This document shows, one piece after another, positions 1 through 8,386 of a stretch of 64,000 bases of DNA. Below the pieces are notes generated by a model. That model ran no database searches, was not told where the DNA came from, and saw only the letters and a list, made by a program, of their open reading frames with translations. Source of the stretch: Pseudosulfitobacter sp. DSM 107133 (GTDB lineage: Bacteria > Pseudomonadota > Alphaproteobacteria > Rhodobacterales > Rhodobacteraceae); the NCBI RefSeq assembly GCF_022788695.1, contig NZ_CP085154.1, forward strand, positions 3,348,001 through 3,412,000. The letters are read 5' to 3'. Positions within the stretch are counted from its first letter, which is position 1; each line of letters begins with the position of its first letter. A program made the position numbers and the translations under genes.

Positions 1-126
1 GCTGCGCCCTGCAAGAAGGCCTTGAAAGGACTGTGAGCGGTCGCAACCATGAGCCGTTCCAGCGGCAGAGCTGTCCACCAACCGATCCTCTATGCAGAAC
101 GCCGCGAACGGCAGGTATGAGGTCAT
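1..126 (-). CDS. Possible start of a gene cut by the window edge
   Basis: A minus-strand frame is open from an ATG at 124-126 to the left edge, 42 codons with no stop. No motif is recognisable and no clear ribosome binding site precedes the ATG, so it may be chance. Nothing else is supported in 1-168. Confidence 0.15.
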   Translation of the reverse strand, partial: MTSYLPFAAFCIEDRLVDSSAAGTAHGCDRSQSFQGLLAGRS

Positions 127-168
127 TTTACCGGATGCTGCAGCGCCCAATGAATGTCCGTTTTTAAT

Positions 169-981
169 CTATTGGCCATGCTGGAACATAGCAGCGACGA
201 GGGCTTCTGGCGCGTCCTCTTGAACCAGATGTCCGGCGTCCGGGATCACCGTGATCTGCCCTGCAGTCAACATGCTCGCCAATTTGTGGCCGCGTTCCAG
301 AGGTATCCACTCGTCCTTTTCGCCCCAAAGCAACGTGGTAGGACACTCCAGTGACGCATACCGGCTTTCGACCTCATCGGTGTATTTCTGATCCATCTGA
401 GCGATCTGGCGATAGAAAGCCGGCTGCCCTGCTTCGCCCTGCCAAGGTTTCATGTAGACCTGTAGCGCTTCCTCTGTGAGTTCCTTGTGCGCGGCGCTTT
501 GCAAATAAGCCCGTAAAAGCGCGTCATGGGCATAGGCTGGAAGACCTGCAAATGCAGCCTCGAACTGTCTGACATGAGCCACGAATGGCGATCCCCATGG
601 GGCGACCGCAACCGGGTCAAAGATCGTCATGCGCTTATATCTCAGGTCATTCAGATAATAGGCCCGCAAAGCGGTTGCGCCTCCAAAATCATGGCAAAGG
701 ATTTCGGGGCGATCCAAACCCCAGCGATTGAACATGGCGGTCAGGAGGTCATTTTGCACGGCCAGGGATACATCCTGATTGTCAGCCTTCTCGGACAGGC
801 CGTAGCCGATCAAATCAAAGAAATAGACGGTCCATCGTTGGGCCAACAAGGGCGCGATCCGCCGCCAGACCTGTGACGAGAACGGCGTCCCATGCACCAG
901 CACAAGAGGATCGCCCGTTCCCATTTTCCCCCAGGCAATGGATTGCCCGTTGTGAGTGTAACGTTCGGATAGCGACAGCAT
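169..981 (-). CDS. Alpha/beta hydrolase, haloalkane dehalogenase-like
   Basis: A 270-residue alpha/beta-hydrolase-fold enzyme, probably cytoplasmic as no signal peptide is seen. The oxyanion motif HGTP lies at about residues 30-33 and the catalytic His is in DAGHLVQED near residue 250. At the nucleophile elbow the sequence is CHDFGG (Asp at about residue 98) instead of G-x-S-x-G. Asp nucleophiles are known in haloalkane and fluoroacetate dehalogenases and epoxide hydrolases, so dehalogenation or epoxide hydrolysis is more likely than esterase activity; the substrate cannot be inferred. The gene is divergent from a CGNR regulator across an 88-bp spacer carrying repeated half-sites, which suggests that regulator controls it. 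Confidence 0.8.
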   Translation of the reverse strand: MLSLSERYTHNGQSIAWGKMGTGDPLVLVHGTPFSSQVWRRIAPLLAQRWTVYFFDLIGYGLSEKADNQDVSLAVQNDLLTAMFNRWGLDRPEILCHDFGGATALRAYYLNDLRYKRMTIFDPVAVAPWGSPFVAHVRQFEAAFAGLPAYAHDALLRAYLQSAAHKELTEEALQVYMKPWQGEAGQPAFYRQIAQMDQKYTDEVESRYASLECPTTLLWGEKDEWIPLERGHKLASMLTAGQITVIPDAGHLVQEDAPEALVAAMFQHGQ

Positions 982-1016
982 GGCAACTCTCCCGTAATGC
1001 TTTATGATGGATAAGT

Positions 1017-1069
1017 GGTTACATCATTCCGCAATGTGTGTAACCTGTAAATTAGAATATGAGGTTACA
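1017..1069. promoter_or_regulatory. Three GGTTACA half-sites between divergent genes
   Basis: The 7-mer GGTTACA occurs at 1017-1023 (plus), as its complement TGTAACC at 1039-1045, and again at 1063-1069 (plus). Spacers are 15 and 17 nt, giving alternating inverted copies. The last copy overlaps the GAGG ribosome binding site of the downstream regulator and abuts its ATG, so occupancy could block the gene's own translation start. Autoregulation by the CGNR protein is an inference. Confidence 0.55.
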
Positions 1070-1639
1070 ATGTGGTCGGATGACAGTTTTGTCGGGGGGC
1101 ATATGGCCTTGGATTTCCTCAATACCGTTGGGGACACTGATAAGTCGCGGTCACACAATTTGATCACGTCACCGGACGCGCTGCTGGATTGGCTCACGGC
1201 CAGCGGCAGTGAGGATGACGGCGCAGCCGGCAGCTCGCCATCGCAAGATGATCTAGAGTCACTCGTCAGGTTTCGGGAGCTTGCACACCGCGTTCTTTCC
1301 TCCTCGTTGGGCAATGCCACAGCCGGGTCCGGGGACATCCAGACGTTTGAGGCTCAGTTGAAGTCTTCGCTGGGACGCGCGCATTTGGATCTGAGCGCCA
1401 CTCCAGCCAGATGGAGAACCACCGGCAGCAATAGCCATTACTGGGTCGACCGATTTGTCCTGCTTGTCGAAGGGTTCCTCAGTTCCCCCGAAGCGGCAAA
1501 ACTGCGCCAATGCGAAGGATGCAGTTGGTTCTTCTTGAATTCGGGAAGAGGGCGGGGTCGCCGTTGGTGCAATATGTCAACTTGCGGCAACCGGCATAAA
1601 GTGGCGGCGCATAGGAAGCGGCTGTTGGCAAATGACTAG
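1070..1639 (+). CDS. CGNR zinc-finger / ABATE-domain transcriptional regulator
   Basis: About 189 residues from the ATG at 1070, preferred over an upstream in-frame ATG at 1004 because GAGG lies just before it and the family's N-terminus (GGHMALDFLNT) begins here. The N-terminal part matches the ABATE domain. The C-terminus has the CGNR zinc finger: C-x2-C in RQCEGCSWFF and C-x4-CGNR in WCNMSTCGNRHKV, followed by a basic tail. Proteins of this type are presumed DNA-binding regulators. The divergent hydrolase and three intergenic half-sites suggest a small self-regulated unit. Confidence 0.8.
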   Translation: MWSDDSFVGGHMALDFLNTVGDTDKSRSHNLITSPDALLDWLTASGSEDDGAAGSSPSQDDLESLVRFRELAHRVLSSSLGNATAGSGDIQTFEAQLKSSLGRAHLDLSATPARWRTTGSNSHYWVDRFVLLVEGFLSSPEAAKLRQCEGCSWFFLNSGRGRGRRWCNMSTCGNRHKVAAHRKRLLAND

Positions 1640-1962
1640 GGTCAGCAAAGCTGTCATTCAGCGATCCGCAGGGAGTGGCCGTTTTGTCCCGCTCACCGGA
1701 CTTCGATGCACGATGCGGCGAAGGTCGGCTTGGAGCTCAAACCTACCGAACGGGACGGAGGAAAGTGTTGCTCTTTCAACATAGACAGCCTGATGCGACG
1801 GGCCGTGAGCCGACCTGAATACTCACCGAAACGAATGACCGGTTACAGCGCATCTCCCAGCGTCTGTGTCAGAGCACATCCGTGAGAGCCATCCGTCTCT
1901 GTCCTTCGGATCTGGTTGCGTAAGTATTCCCGCGGCGCCTGGACCCCCATGCCAACCATTTG
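1640..1962. other. Gene-free stretch
   Basis: No convincing gene. It holds a 19-nt word, TTTGTCCCGCTCACCGGAC (1683-1701), that recurs in the same orientation at 36010-36028 in another gene-free patch. Confidence 0.4.
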
Positions 1963-2622
1963 TCAGACTTCTTCATACTTGGAAGAAACGAGACCGGTCA
2001 GATTTGCTGCGAACAGTCGCTCGGTCAGGGCGTTGGAAAACAGAAAATGCCTGGCAAGGAATTTATCGTGCCACATATGATGATCACCAATCTTTTCCTT
2101 CGAAAAGACGACCCGATCCAGACTCTTATCGCGATCCTTATGCGTTTCGGAAAAACGGTTGTACATGCCGCTTTCATCCAATGGCGGAACGCAGAGAGTA
2201 TCGTGCAAGGTCGATAAGCGTTGACAGATGATCATAAAATAGCCTTCGCCGATGACCTCTTTGCCCCTGCTGTCGTAAGATGTGACGGGAAAGAACTGGT
2301 GTATCGCCGGTTCGAACTCTTCCACTATGTCCCTGAAGGTCTGGCTGACCAGGTCCAGAGCTCCGGTCTGGCTATTCACATCCAGCAGTTTGGCCCGTGA
2401 GACCGGCGGGCCGGTGCGCCGCACCTTCGTCGGGACGGTTTCAGGCGAAACCGGGCGCCCAACATGCCAAGACGACTTCATGATCCGTGTACCGCCATCG
2501 GCCGTCGTGTCTGCCACTGCGACATCAGTGAAACTGCTGTCCATGCCCACAAAAGCATTGGACGGCAAACCCTTCAGTGTCGGATCATAATCCGTGTTGC
2601 CGCCGGCCAAATGATACACCAT
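1963..2622 (-). CDS. Imm11-family (DUF1629-like) immunity protein
   Basis: A 219-residue protein resembling the Imm11/DUF1629 family, whose members are predicted immunity proteins of polymorphic toxin systems. The typical core is visible: a segment about residues 80-110 reading SRAKLLDVNSQTG then a helix ending EFEPAIHQFFPV. The ATG at 2622 has GGGAG eight bases upstream, a better fit than a GTG at 2628 that sits only two bases from it. No toxin gene, secretion gene or second immunity gene is adjacent, so it is an orphan. Family assignment is from recall of sequence pattern and is moderately secure. Confidence 0.55.
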   Translation of the reverse strand: MVYHLAGGNTDYDPTLKGLPSNAFVGMDSSFTDVAVADTTADGGTRIMKSSWHVGRPVSPETVPTKVRRTGPPVSRAKLLDVNSQTGALDLVSQTFRDIVEEFEPAIHQFFPVTSYDSRGKEVIGEGYFMIICQRLSTLHDTLCVPPLDESGMYNRFSETHKDRDKSLDRVVFSKEKIGDHHMWHDKFLARHFLFSNALTERLFAANLTGLVSSKYEEV

Positions 2623-3062
2623 TTCCACGTCTCCCGATAAGTTGCCATTCCCCGTTCCTTAGGTTGCGCGAATGGTAAAGGCTTCAAATTCAGTCTTTTC
2701 AATCATGCCTTCAGTGTAAAGGCTCGTCGAAACGCAGGTCCCGCGGCAAGCTGCCATGTGTGACCAACCCAGTGAATGACCGGTTTGCGCCTCCCTCGAC
2801 GGATGCTGCGTCATTATCGCGCAAGATTTCGCGCCTGCGGCGAACTACAGCAAAGTCCCGCGCTCCCGACCCTAGCAGCGACTGCGGTGAAGGTCCGCTT
2901 CGCACCCTTGCCGCTTGTCACCTGCGCGAACCAAGGTCGAAGGCCGCCGCGCATCGGCCCGGTGATGCGCAGCTTGCTGTGCGATCGTCAAAGGAGGATC
3001 TGTCCCGCAGGACGGGCCAACATGCTTCGTGAAGACCCTTGTTGCCTTTCGGCCCTCCCGTC
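2623..3062. other. Gene-free stretch
   Basis: About 440 bases between the immunity gene and the TIGR02302 gene. Short frames here have no recognisable motif and no consistent start signals. I see no RNA gene or clear terminator. Confidence 0.35.
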
Positions 3063-5651
3063 TCAGAACCGGTCCAGCAGGCGTTCCAGATAGTCCAGTT
3101 CGACCTGCGGGCGTTCGCCTTGGGCCGAGCGGCGGCGGATTTCGTCGAGCAGTTCGCGGGCGCGGCGGTAGACGTCTTCGCCTTGCAACAGCCCCTCGTC
3201 GGTGCCGGTGCCGCCATTGGCCCCCGGTGTGCGGCCCAGCGGGTCGCGGGCCTCGGCGCGGCGGTCGCCCTGTGCGGTGCCCTGCCCCGGCTGGCGGTCG
3301 CCCTCTTCCTGCGCCATCGCTTCGCCCAAGGCGCGCATGCCTTCGCGCAGGGCTTCCATGGCCTGCGCCTGATTGTCGATGGCCCCCGCGTTGTCGCCGT
3401 CGCGCAGCGCGTCTTCGGCCCCTTCCATGGCGCGGCCCGCGCGGTCCAGCGCCTCGCGCGCGGCGTCGCCTTCGGGGGTGCCGGCACCGGGCATGTTGCC
3501 CTGCTGGCGGCTGAGTTCATCGCGCAGCGCCTGCTGGCGGTCGGCCAGCGAGCCGCCGCTTTGGCCGTCGCCCTGTTGGTCGCCGTTTTGCGCGCCTTCG
3601 CTGCCCTGACCTTCGCCGCCTTCACCCTGAGAATGCTCCTGCCCCTGTCCCTGACCACCGCTGCGGCCGCGGTTGCCCTGGTTTTCACCGGCCCGCGCGT
3701 CGGGGTTGAACTGTTCCTGCAGGTCGCGGAATGCCTCGTCGCTGAGCCCCTGCTGGTCGCGCAGGGTTTCGGACAGACCTTCCATCGCGCGCTCTCCGGC
3801 ACTTTGGCCGTCCTGACCCTGCCCCTGGGTGACGCGCATGTTCTCCATCATTTCCTGAAGCTCTTTCAGCGCCTCCTGCGCTTCGGCCATGCGGCCCTGT
3901 TCCATCAGGTCCTGAATGTGGTCCATCATCTTTTGCAGATCGTCCTGTGTCATCTGCATGCCGTCCTGCTGGCCCTGCTGCGGGTCGCCGTTCTGTTCAG
4001 CCTCGCGCTGCGCCTGCTGGCTCAATTGCTTGAGGTAATCCTCGGTGGCGCGGCGCAAATCGTTCATCAGCTCGGCAATTTCCGCCTCGGAGGCACCTTC
4101 GCGCATGGCCTGTTCCAGCCGTTCCTGCGCCTGCCGCATCCGTTCCAGCGCATCGGCCAGATCGCCTTCTTCCAGCGTGATGGCCAGATCCCACAGATCG
4201 TCGGCCAAGGCTTGCTGGCGGTCATCGTCGATGCCGTAATGGGCCAAGGTCTCTAGCGTGCGAATGACCTGACGCAGCTGCAAATACTGGGTTTCCTTGC
4301 GAAACACCTCTTGGGGTTTGTAGCTGACGGCGCGCAGGATCTGGGCGCTGCGTTCGGCGTTGGACCGGTTCCACAGCAGATCGCGGCGCATTTCGATGAT
4401 GGCTGCGGCCAGCGGGTCGAAGAAGCGGCGGCCCGGCAGGGTGATTTCGCGGGTGGCGGATTGGGTCTGCTGTTCGGCGGCGTCCAGAACGCTGAGCGTG
4501 ATGGTGACGGGAAGGTTGGCCCAGGGGTGCTGCGAAAAATCCTCGACAAAGTTTTCCTCGAACTTGCGGCGGTCGCCGGCGATGGGCATGGGCAGCGGCA
4601 CGACGATTTCGGGACGTTGTTCGGGGGCGGGCGTCAGCCCGTAGCGGCGGGTGACATTGTCCAGATCGAGCGCGATGCGCACCTCGCCCGCTTCGACGCC
4701 ATAGTCGTCGGTGGCCGCGAACGGCAGGGTCATTTCGCCCAGGGCGGCGCTTTCGGGGTCGTCCAGTATTCGAACCGTCGGCGCGTCGTCGGGGATCACG
4801 GCGACGTTCCAGCTGCGCCCGCCGGGGCCGTTCACCGAAATGCTGCCATCCTGCGCAACGCTGAAGTCATGCGCCGCCCCCGAGGCCGGCGGCACGGCAC
4901 CGATGCGCCCCGACACGGTTTCGGAAACGGTCAGCGCCCCCACTTCGCCGTACAGACGCAGGGTGATCAGGCTGCCGGCAGGCAGGTTCAGCGGACCGTC
5001 GGGAATGTCGTTCAGATAGATCGTGGGCCGTCCGGTATAGCGCGGGCTTTCGGCCCAGCCTTCCCAGACCGGCCCCGTGGCCAGCGCACCGCCACCCGGT
5101 GTCATTTCGGCCACCGAGCCGACGCGCCAGATCGACCCGAAGAGCAGCGCCATGACAAAGGCCAGCAGGGCCACATAGCGCAGGGCAAAGGGATCAAAGC
5201 GCGCCACCCGCAGGTCGCCCGGCACCGCGCGGGCCTGTGCGGCACGGTCTGCCATGCGTTTCTGGTGTGCGGCCCAGACGGCGGCCGATGCCGCATCGCC
5301 CTGACCGATGGCCTGATCGTCCATCAGCGCCTGAATGGGACGCCCCGGCAGGCTGGCATCCAGCCGCGCCAGCGCCTGTGCCCGCGTCGGCAGGCGGAAC
5401 CAGCGAAACGCATAGACCAGCGCCGCGATGGCCGCGAGGCCGCTGAGCACGGCCGCACTCCAGACCACTTCGATCATCACGATGTCCTGGAGGCCCAGCA
5501 TCAGCATCGCCAGCACGGCAAAGACCACCGCCAGCAAGGGCCACAGGGCACGCGACAGGTTCTCGGCCAGCATCCCCGCCCACGTCAGCCGCAAGGGCCA
5601 GCGCAAGGCGCGCAGGCCCGCAGGCGCGTCAGGTCGGGATGAATTGGCCAT
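3063..5651 (-). CDS. TIGR02302-family (DUF4175-like) membrane protein
   Basis: A very large 862-residue protein of the family known in alphaproteobacteria as TIGR02302. Two hydrophobic segments form a hairpin at about residues 30-85 and another lies at about 155-175. A mixed extracytoplasmic region follows. The C-terminal third (about 470-830) is extremely rich in Gln, Glu, Gly, Asp and Arg, with many QGQ/GQG repeats, and looks helical and disordered. The molecular function is unknown. It lies 52 bp downstream of lysA on the same strand and is likely co-transcribed with it. Six-frame noise is heavy here because of GC bias; the minus frame is the only one with membrane segments and family resemblance. 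Confidence 0.8.
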   Translation of the reverse strand: MANSSRPDAPAGLRALRWPLRLTWAGMLAENLSRALWPLLAVVFAVLAMLMLGLQDIVMIEVVWSAAVLSGLAAIAALVYAFRWFRLPTRAQALARLDASLPGRPIQALMDDQAIGQGDAASAAVWAAHQKRMADRAAQARAVPGDLRVARFDPFALRYVALLAFVMALLFGSIWRVGSVAEMTPGGGALATGPVWEGWAESPRYTGRPTIYLNDIPDGPLNLPAGSLITLRLYGEVGALTVSETVSGRIGAVPPASGAAHDFSVAQDGSISVNGPGGRSWNVAVIPDDAPTVRILDDPESAALGEMTLPFAATDDYGVEAGEVRIALDLDNVTRRYGLTPAPEQRPEIVVPLPMPIAGDRRKFEENFVEDFSQHPWANLPVTITLSVLDAAEQQTQSATREITLPGRRFFDPLAAAIIEMRRDLLWNRSNAERSAQILRAVSYKPQEVFRKETQYLQLRQVIRTLETLAHYGIDDDRQQALADDLWDLAITLEEGDLADALERMRQAQERLEQAMREGASEAEIAELMNDLRRATEDYLKQLSQQAQREAEQNGDPQQGQQDGMQMTQDDLQKMMDHIQDLMEQGRMAEAQEALKELQEMMENMRVTQGQGQDGQSAGERAMEGLSETLRDQQGLSDEAFRDLQEQFNPDARAGENQGNRGRSGGQGQGQEHSQGEGGEGQGSEGAQNGDQQGDGQSGGSLADRQQALRDELSRQQGNMPGAGTPEGDAAREALDRAGRAMEGAEDALRDGDNAGAIDNQAQAMEALREGMRALGEAMAQEEGDRQPGQGTAQGDRRAEARDPLGRTPGANGGTGTDEGLLQGEDVYRRARELLDEIRRRSAQGERPQVELDYLERLLDRF

Positions 5652-5703
5652 GTGTCGACGTTACCTCATGCTGGGGTATGACATAGTCCGTCACGCGGTC
5701 AGG

Positions 5704-6969
5704 TCACACCCATTCGGGGATCGTATCGCGATTTATCATTTCTTCAAAGCTTGGTCGTCGGCGGATAACCGCGAATTGATCGCCTTTCACCAGAACTTCG
5801 GGGATCAGGGGGCGCGAATTGTACTCGCTGCTCATAACCGCGCCATAAGCACCCGCACTGCGGAAGGCGACAAGGTCGTCGGCGGACAGCGGTGGCATCA
5901 TCCGCTGCTTGGCAAAGGTGTCGCCGGATTCGCAGACGGGGCCGACGATGTCATAGGGTTGCTGTTCGGTGCCCGGTGCGGGTTCGTTCAGCGGGATGAT
6001 GTCGTGATAGGCATCATACATCGCGGGGCGGATCAGGTCGTTCATCGCGCCGTCGAGGATCAGGAAATCGCGGCCTTCGCCGGATTTCACATAGATCACC
6101 TTGCTGACCATCAGGCCCGCGTTGCCCGCGATCAGCCGGCCCGGTTCGATCTCGATCTCGCAGTCCAGATGGCCCAGCGTGCGTTTGACCATCGCGCCAT
6201 AGTCGGTGGGCAGGGGTGGTGCGGCATTGGTGCGCTCGTAGGGGATGCCCAGGCCGCCGCCCAGATCCAGACGGCGGATGTTGTGGCCGTCGGCGCGCAG
6301 CTGTTCGGTCAGGTCCGCGACCTTTTGATAGGCGGCCTCGAAGGGGGCCAGATCGGTGAGCTGGCTGCCGATGTGCACGTCGATGCCGATCACGTCGAGA
6401 CCGGGAAGGCTGGCGGCGTGGGCATAGACGGCGCGGGCGCGGGCGATGGGGATGCCGAATTTGTTCTCGGATTTGCCGGTGGCGATCTTGGCGTGGGTTT
6501 TCGCGTCGACGTCCGGGTTCACGCGGATGGTGATGGGGGCGATTTTGCCCATGCTGGTGGCGACGGCACTGAGCACTTCCATTTCCGGTTCGGATTCGAC
6601 GTTGAACTGGCGGATGCCGCCCTCCAGAGCCGTGCGGATTTCGTCGGCGGTCTTGCCGACGCCGCTGAACACGATCCGCTCGCCCGGGATGCCCGCGGCA
6701 CGCGCACGGCGGTATTCGCCGCCCGAGACCACGTCCATGCCCGCGCCCGCATCGCCCAGCGTTTTCAGGATCGCCTGATTGCTGGCGGCCTTCATCGCGT
6801 AGCAGACCAGGTGGTCCATGCCCTCAAGCGCCTCGTCAAACAGGCGGAAGTGGCGCAGCAGGGTGGCGGTGGAATAGACGTAGAACGGCGTGCCCACGGC
6901 GGCGGCAATGTCGGCCACGGGGACGTCCTCGGCGTGCAGAACGCCATCGCGGTAAAGAAAATGATCCAT
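5704..6969 (-). CDS. lysA: Diaminopimelate decarboxylase
   Basis: Converts meso-diaminopimelate to L-lysine, the last step of lysine synthesis; PLP-dependent and cytoplasmic. The 421-residue length is typical. The PLP lysine is in CYAMKAASN (Lys60). The glycine-rich phosphate-binding region appears as DLGGGLGIPY, and the second-subunit active-site motif as GPVCESGD. The gene starts at the ATG at 6967-6969 and is followed by the TIGR02302 gene in the same direction. An IS110 element and repeats now lie upstream, so any older upstream partner has been separated from it. Confidence 0.95.
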   Translation of the reverse strand: MDHFLYRDGVLHAEDVPVADIAAAVGTPFYVYSTATLLRHFRLFDEALEGMDHLVCYAMKAASNQAILKTLGDAGAGMDVVSGGEYRRARAAGIPGERIVFSGVGKTADEIRTALEGGIRQFNVESEPEMEVLSAVATSMGKIAPITIRVNPDVDAKTHAKIATGKSENKFGIPIARARAVYAHAASLPGLDVIGIDVHIGSQLTDLAPFEAAYQKVADLTEQLRADGHNIRRLDLGGGLGIPYERTNAAPPLPTDYGAMVKRTLGHLDCEIEIEPGRLIAGNAGLMVSKVIYVKSGEGRDFLILDGAMNDLIRPAMYDAYHDIIPLNEPAPGTEQQPYDIVGPVCESGDTFAKQRMMPPLSADDLVAFRSAGAYGAVMSSEYNSRPLIPEVLVKGDQFAVIRRRPSFEEMINRDTIPEWV

Positions 6970-7195
6970 GGCTGACGCTTAATCCAGCGCGGGGGCGGGA
7001 TCAATCGTGGTTTGTGTGTGGTGGGGATATACGTACAGATCGCAGCGGAAGGCAGTTAGAGGGCAGAGCGACCTTGCCACACAGGGCGGCGCCCGACCGC
7101 GGGTGGGCATCGCGACGTCAGTGGCCGCCACTTTATTTCTCGTCTTTGGCGTGGGGATGAAGAGGTGAAACACGGTGAGGAAGCGCCCGCCCATG
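6970..7195. other. Intergenic region upstream of lysA
   Basis: Should contain the lysA promoter. I could not single out convincing -35/-10 elements. No gene is supported; with the following IS left end, the gene-free stretch extends to 7429. Confidence 0.3.
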
Positions 7196-7213
7196 GGGCG
7201 GTCGGGCGCTGCC
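7196..7213 (+). repeat. REP-like 18-nt word, left copy
   Basis: GGGCGGTCGGGCGCTGCC. The identical word occurs in the same orientation at 8474-8491, on the other side of the IS110 transposase. It is followed at once by a GGCAC-TTC-GTGCC hairpin with a 3-nt loop, the same architecture as the hairpins to the right of the IS. Confidence 0.6.
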
Positions 7214-7261
7214 CGGCGGCACTTCGTGCCTTGTCTCAGACTTTCCGTGGCTCTTCTGCGA

Positions 7262-7429
7262 AGGTGGAGCCGGTGCCAGCCACCTTTTGGATCGCAGGCA
7301 CCGGCGACGGGTGGATCGTCTGCGGCCAGGTCTTCGAGGACCGTAATCAAGTGAGATCGCCCGTCGTCTTCGCATGAGGCCTGAACGGATACGCAGCAGC
7401 TCACAGGCTCTGCACGACAAGCAAAGGAC
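7262..7429 (+). ncRNA. Candidate bridge RNA of the IS110 element
   Basis: The non-coding left region directly upstream of the transposase can fold. A perfect 9-bp stem (7269-7277 with 7297-7305) closes a 19-nt loop, and a second small hairpin, GGTC-TTCGAG-GACC, follows at 7329-7342. IS110-subgroup elements are known to express a bridge RNA from this position whose internal loops pair with target and donor DNA. That this element does so is inference; RNA ends and guide loops are not determined. Confidence 0.4.
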
Positions 7430-8374
7430 ATGACGAAGATGATCAACGATACCATCGGCATCGACATCTCGAAAGCGCATCTTGACGCGCACCGGCTCAG
7501 CACCGCAACCCACGCCCGGTTCGACAATACCGCGACAGGCCTGCGCGCCTTCGAGCGCTGGTTGGGGCAGACAACGCCGGAGCGCGTGGTCTTCGAGCCC
7601 ACCGGCCCCTACCACCGACGCCTCGAGAGCCATTTCTCAGGCCGCCTGCCGCTCGTCAAGGTGAACCCGCTGCAGGCCCGCCGCTTCGCGCAGGCCCACG
7701 GCACACGCGCTAAGACCGACGCGGTCGATGCCCGCATGCTCGCGCTCATGGGGCGCGCGCTGGAGCTGGTTCCGGACCAGCCAACCGACCCCAAACAGCG
7801 TGAAATCAAGGAGTTGCATGTCGCCCGCACCGGGCTGGTGCGGGATCGTACCGCGCTGATGAACCGCCTTGGCACGCAACAGCTCGACGTGACCCGCCGC
7901 CTGACCCGGGCACGCCTGCGTCAGGTCAACCACCAGATCGACAGGCTTAACGCCGAAATCGAACGGCGAAACCGCGATTGCCCGGAACGCGCCAGGGCAA
8001 TCGGCATTCTCACCTCGATCCCCGGGATCGGTGCCATCACCGCACGGGCGCTGCTCAGCGAATGCCCCGAGATCGGCACTCTGGGGTCAAAGCAGATCGC
8101 GGCGCTCGCAGGTCTCGCGCCGATCACGTGTCAGTCCGGTCAGTGGAGCGGAAAGGCCCACATCCAGGGCGGGCGCAGGCTCCTGCGCGAGAGCCTGTTC
8201 ATGCCCGCCCTCGTCGCCATGAAGCGAAACCCCGATCTGAGCCAGAAATACGATGCCCTCAGAGCCGCCGGAAAACCCCACAAGGTCGCGCTCGCCGTCC
8301 TCATGCGAAAACTCCTGATCCTCGCAAACACTCTCATAAGCGAAAACAGAGAATGGACACCAAAACACCCTTGA
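7430..8374 (+). CDS. IS110-family transposase (DEDD recombinase)
   Basis: A 314-residue recombinase. The N-terminal RuvC-like DEDD domain shows GIDISK (Asp at about residue 12), FEPTG, and TDAVDARM for the remaining acidic residues. The C-terminal Tnp20-type domain contains the helix-hairpin-helix SIPGIGAITA followed by LAGLAPI and the SGKAHIQGGRRLLRESLFMPAL block. An AAAGGA ribosome binding site precedes the ATG. No frameshift or truncation is seen, so the protein is probably active. It acts on the element's own ends. Confidence 0.93.
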   Translation: MTKMINDTIGIDISKAHLDAHRLSTATHARFDNTATGLRAFERWLGQTTPERVVFEPTGPYHRRLESHFSGRLPLVKVNPLQARRFAQAHGTRAKTDAVDARMLALMGRALELVPDQPTDPKQREIKELHVARTGLVRDRTALMNRLGTQQLDVTRRLTRARLRQVNHQIDRLNAEIERRNRDCPERARAIGILTSIPGIGAITARALLSECPEIGTLGSKQIAALAGLAPITCQSGQWSGKAHIQGGRRLLRESLFMPALVAMKRNPDLSQKYDALRAAGKPHKVALAVLMRKLLILANTLISENREWTPKHP

Positions 8375-8386
8375 CCAAGACGGATA

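Larger units (their letters stand above)
7214..8386 (+). mobile_element. IS110-family insertion sequence (ends approximate)
   Basis: Defined by its transposase gene and a structured non-coding left region. IS110 elements usually lack terminal inverted repeats and often make no target duplication, so the boundaries cannot be read directly; the ends given are simply the inner edges of the flanking REP-like repeats. Insertion into repetitive extragenic palindromes is known for this family, and that is what the flanks look like. The element appears intact, with an undamaged transposase. Confidence 0.6.

Noticed and set aside
1866..2231. 121-codon plus-strand frame opposite the immunity gene
   Set aside because: No start signal and no family pattern; the opposite frame matches Imm11-type proteins.
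3039..4256. Long plus-strand open frames over the TIGR02302 gene
   Set aside because: They are complements of a Gln/Glu/Gly-rich coding region; products are low-complexity with no domain, and the minus frame has membrane segments and family resemblance.
5428..6975. 515-codon plus-strand frame over lysA
   Set aside because: Shadow of lysA: GC-rich third positions keep the opposite strand open. LysA motifs are unambiguous.
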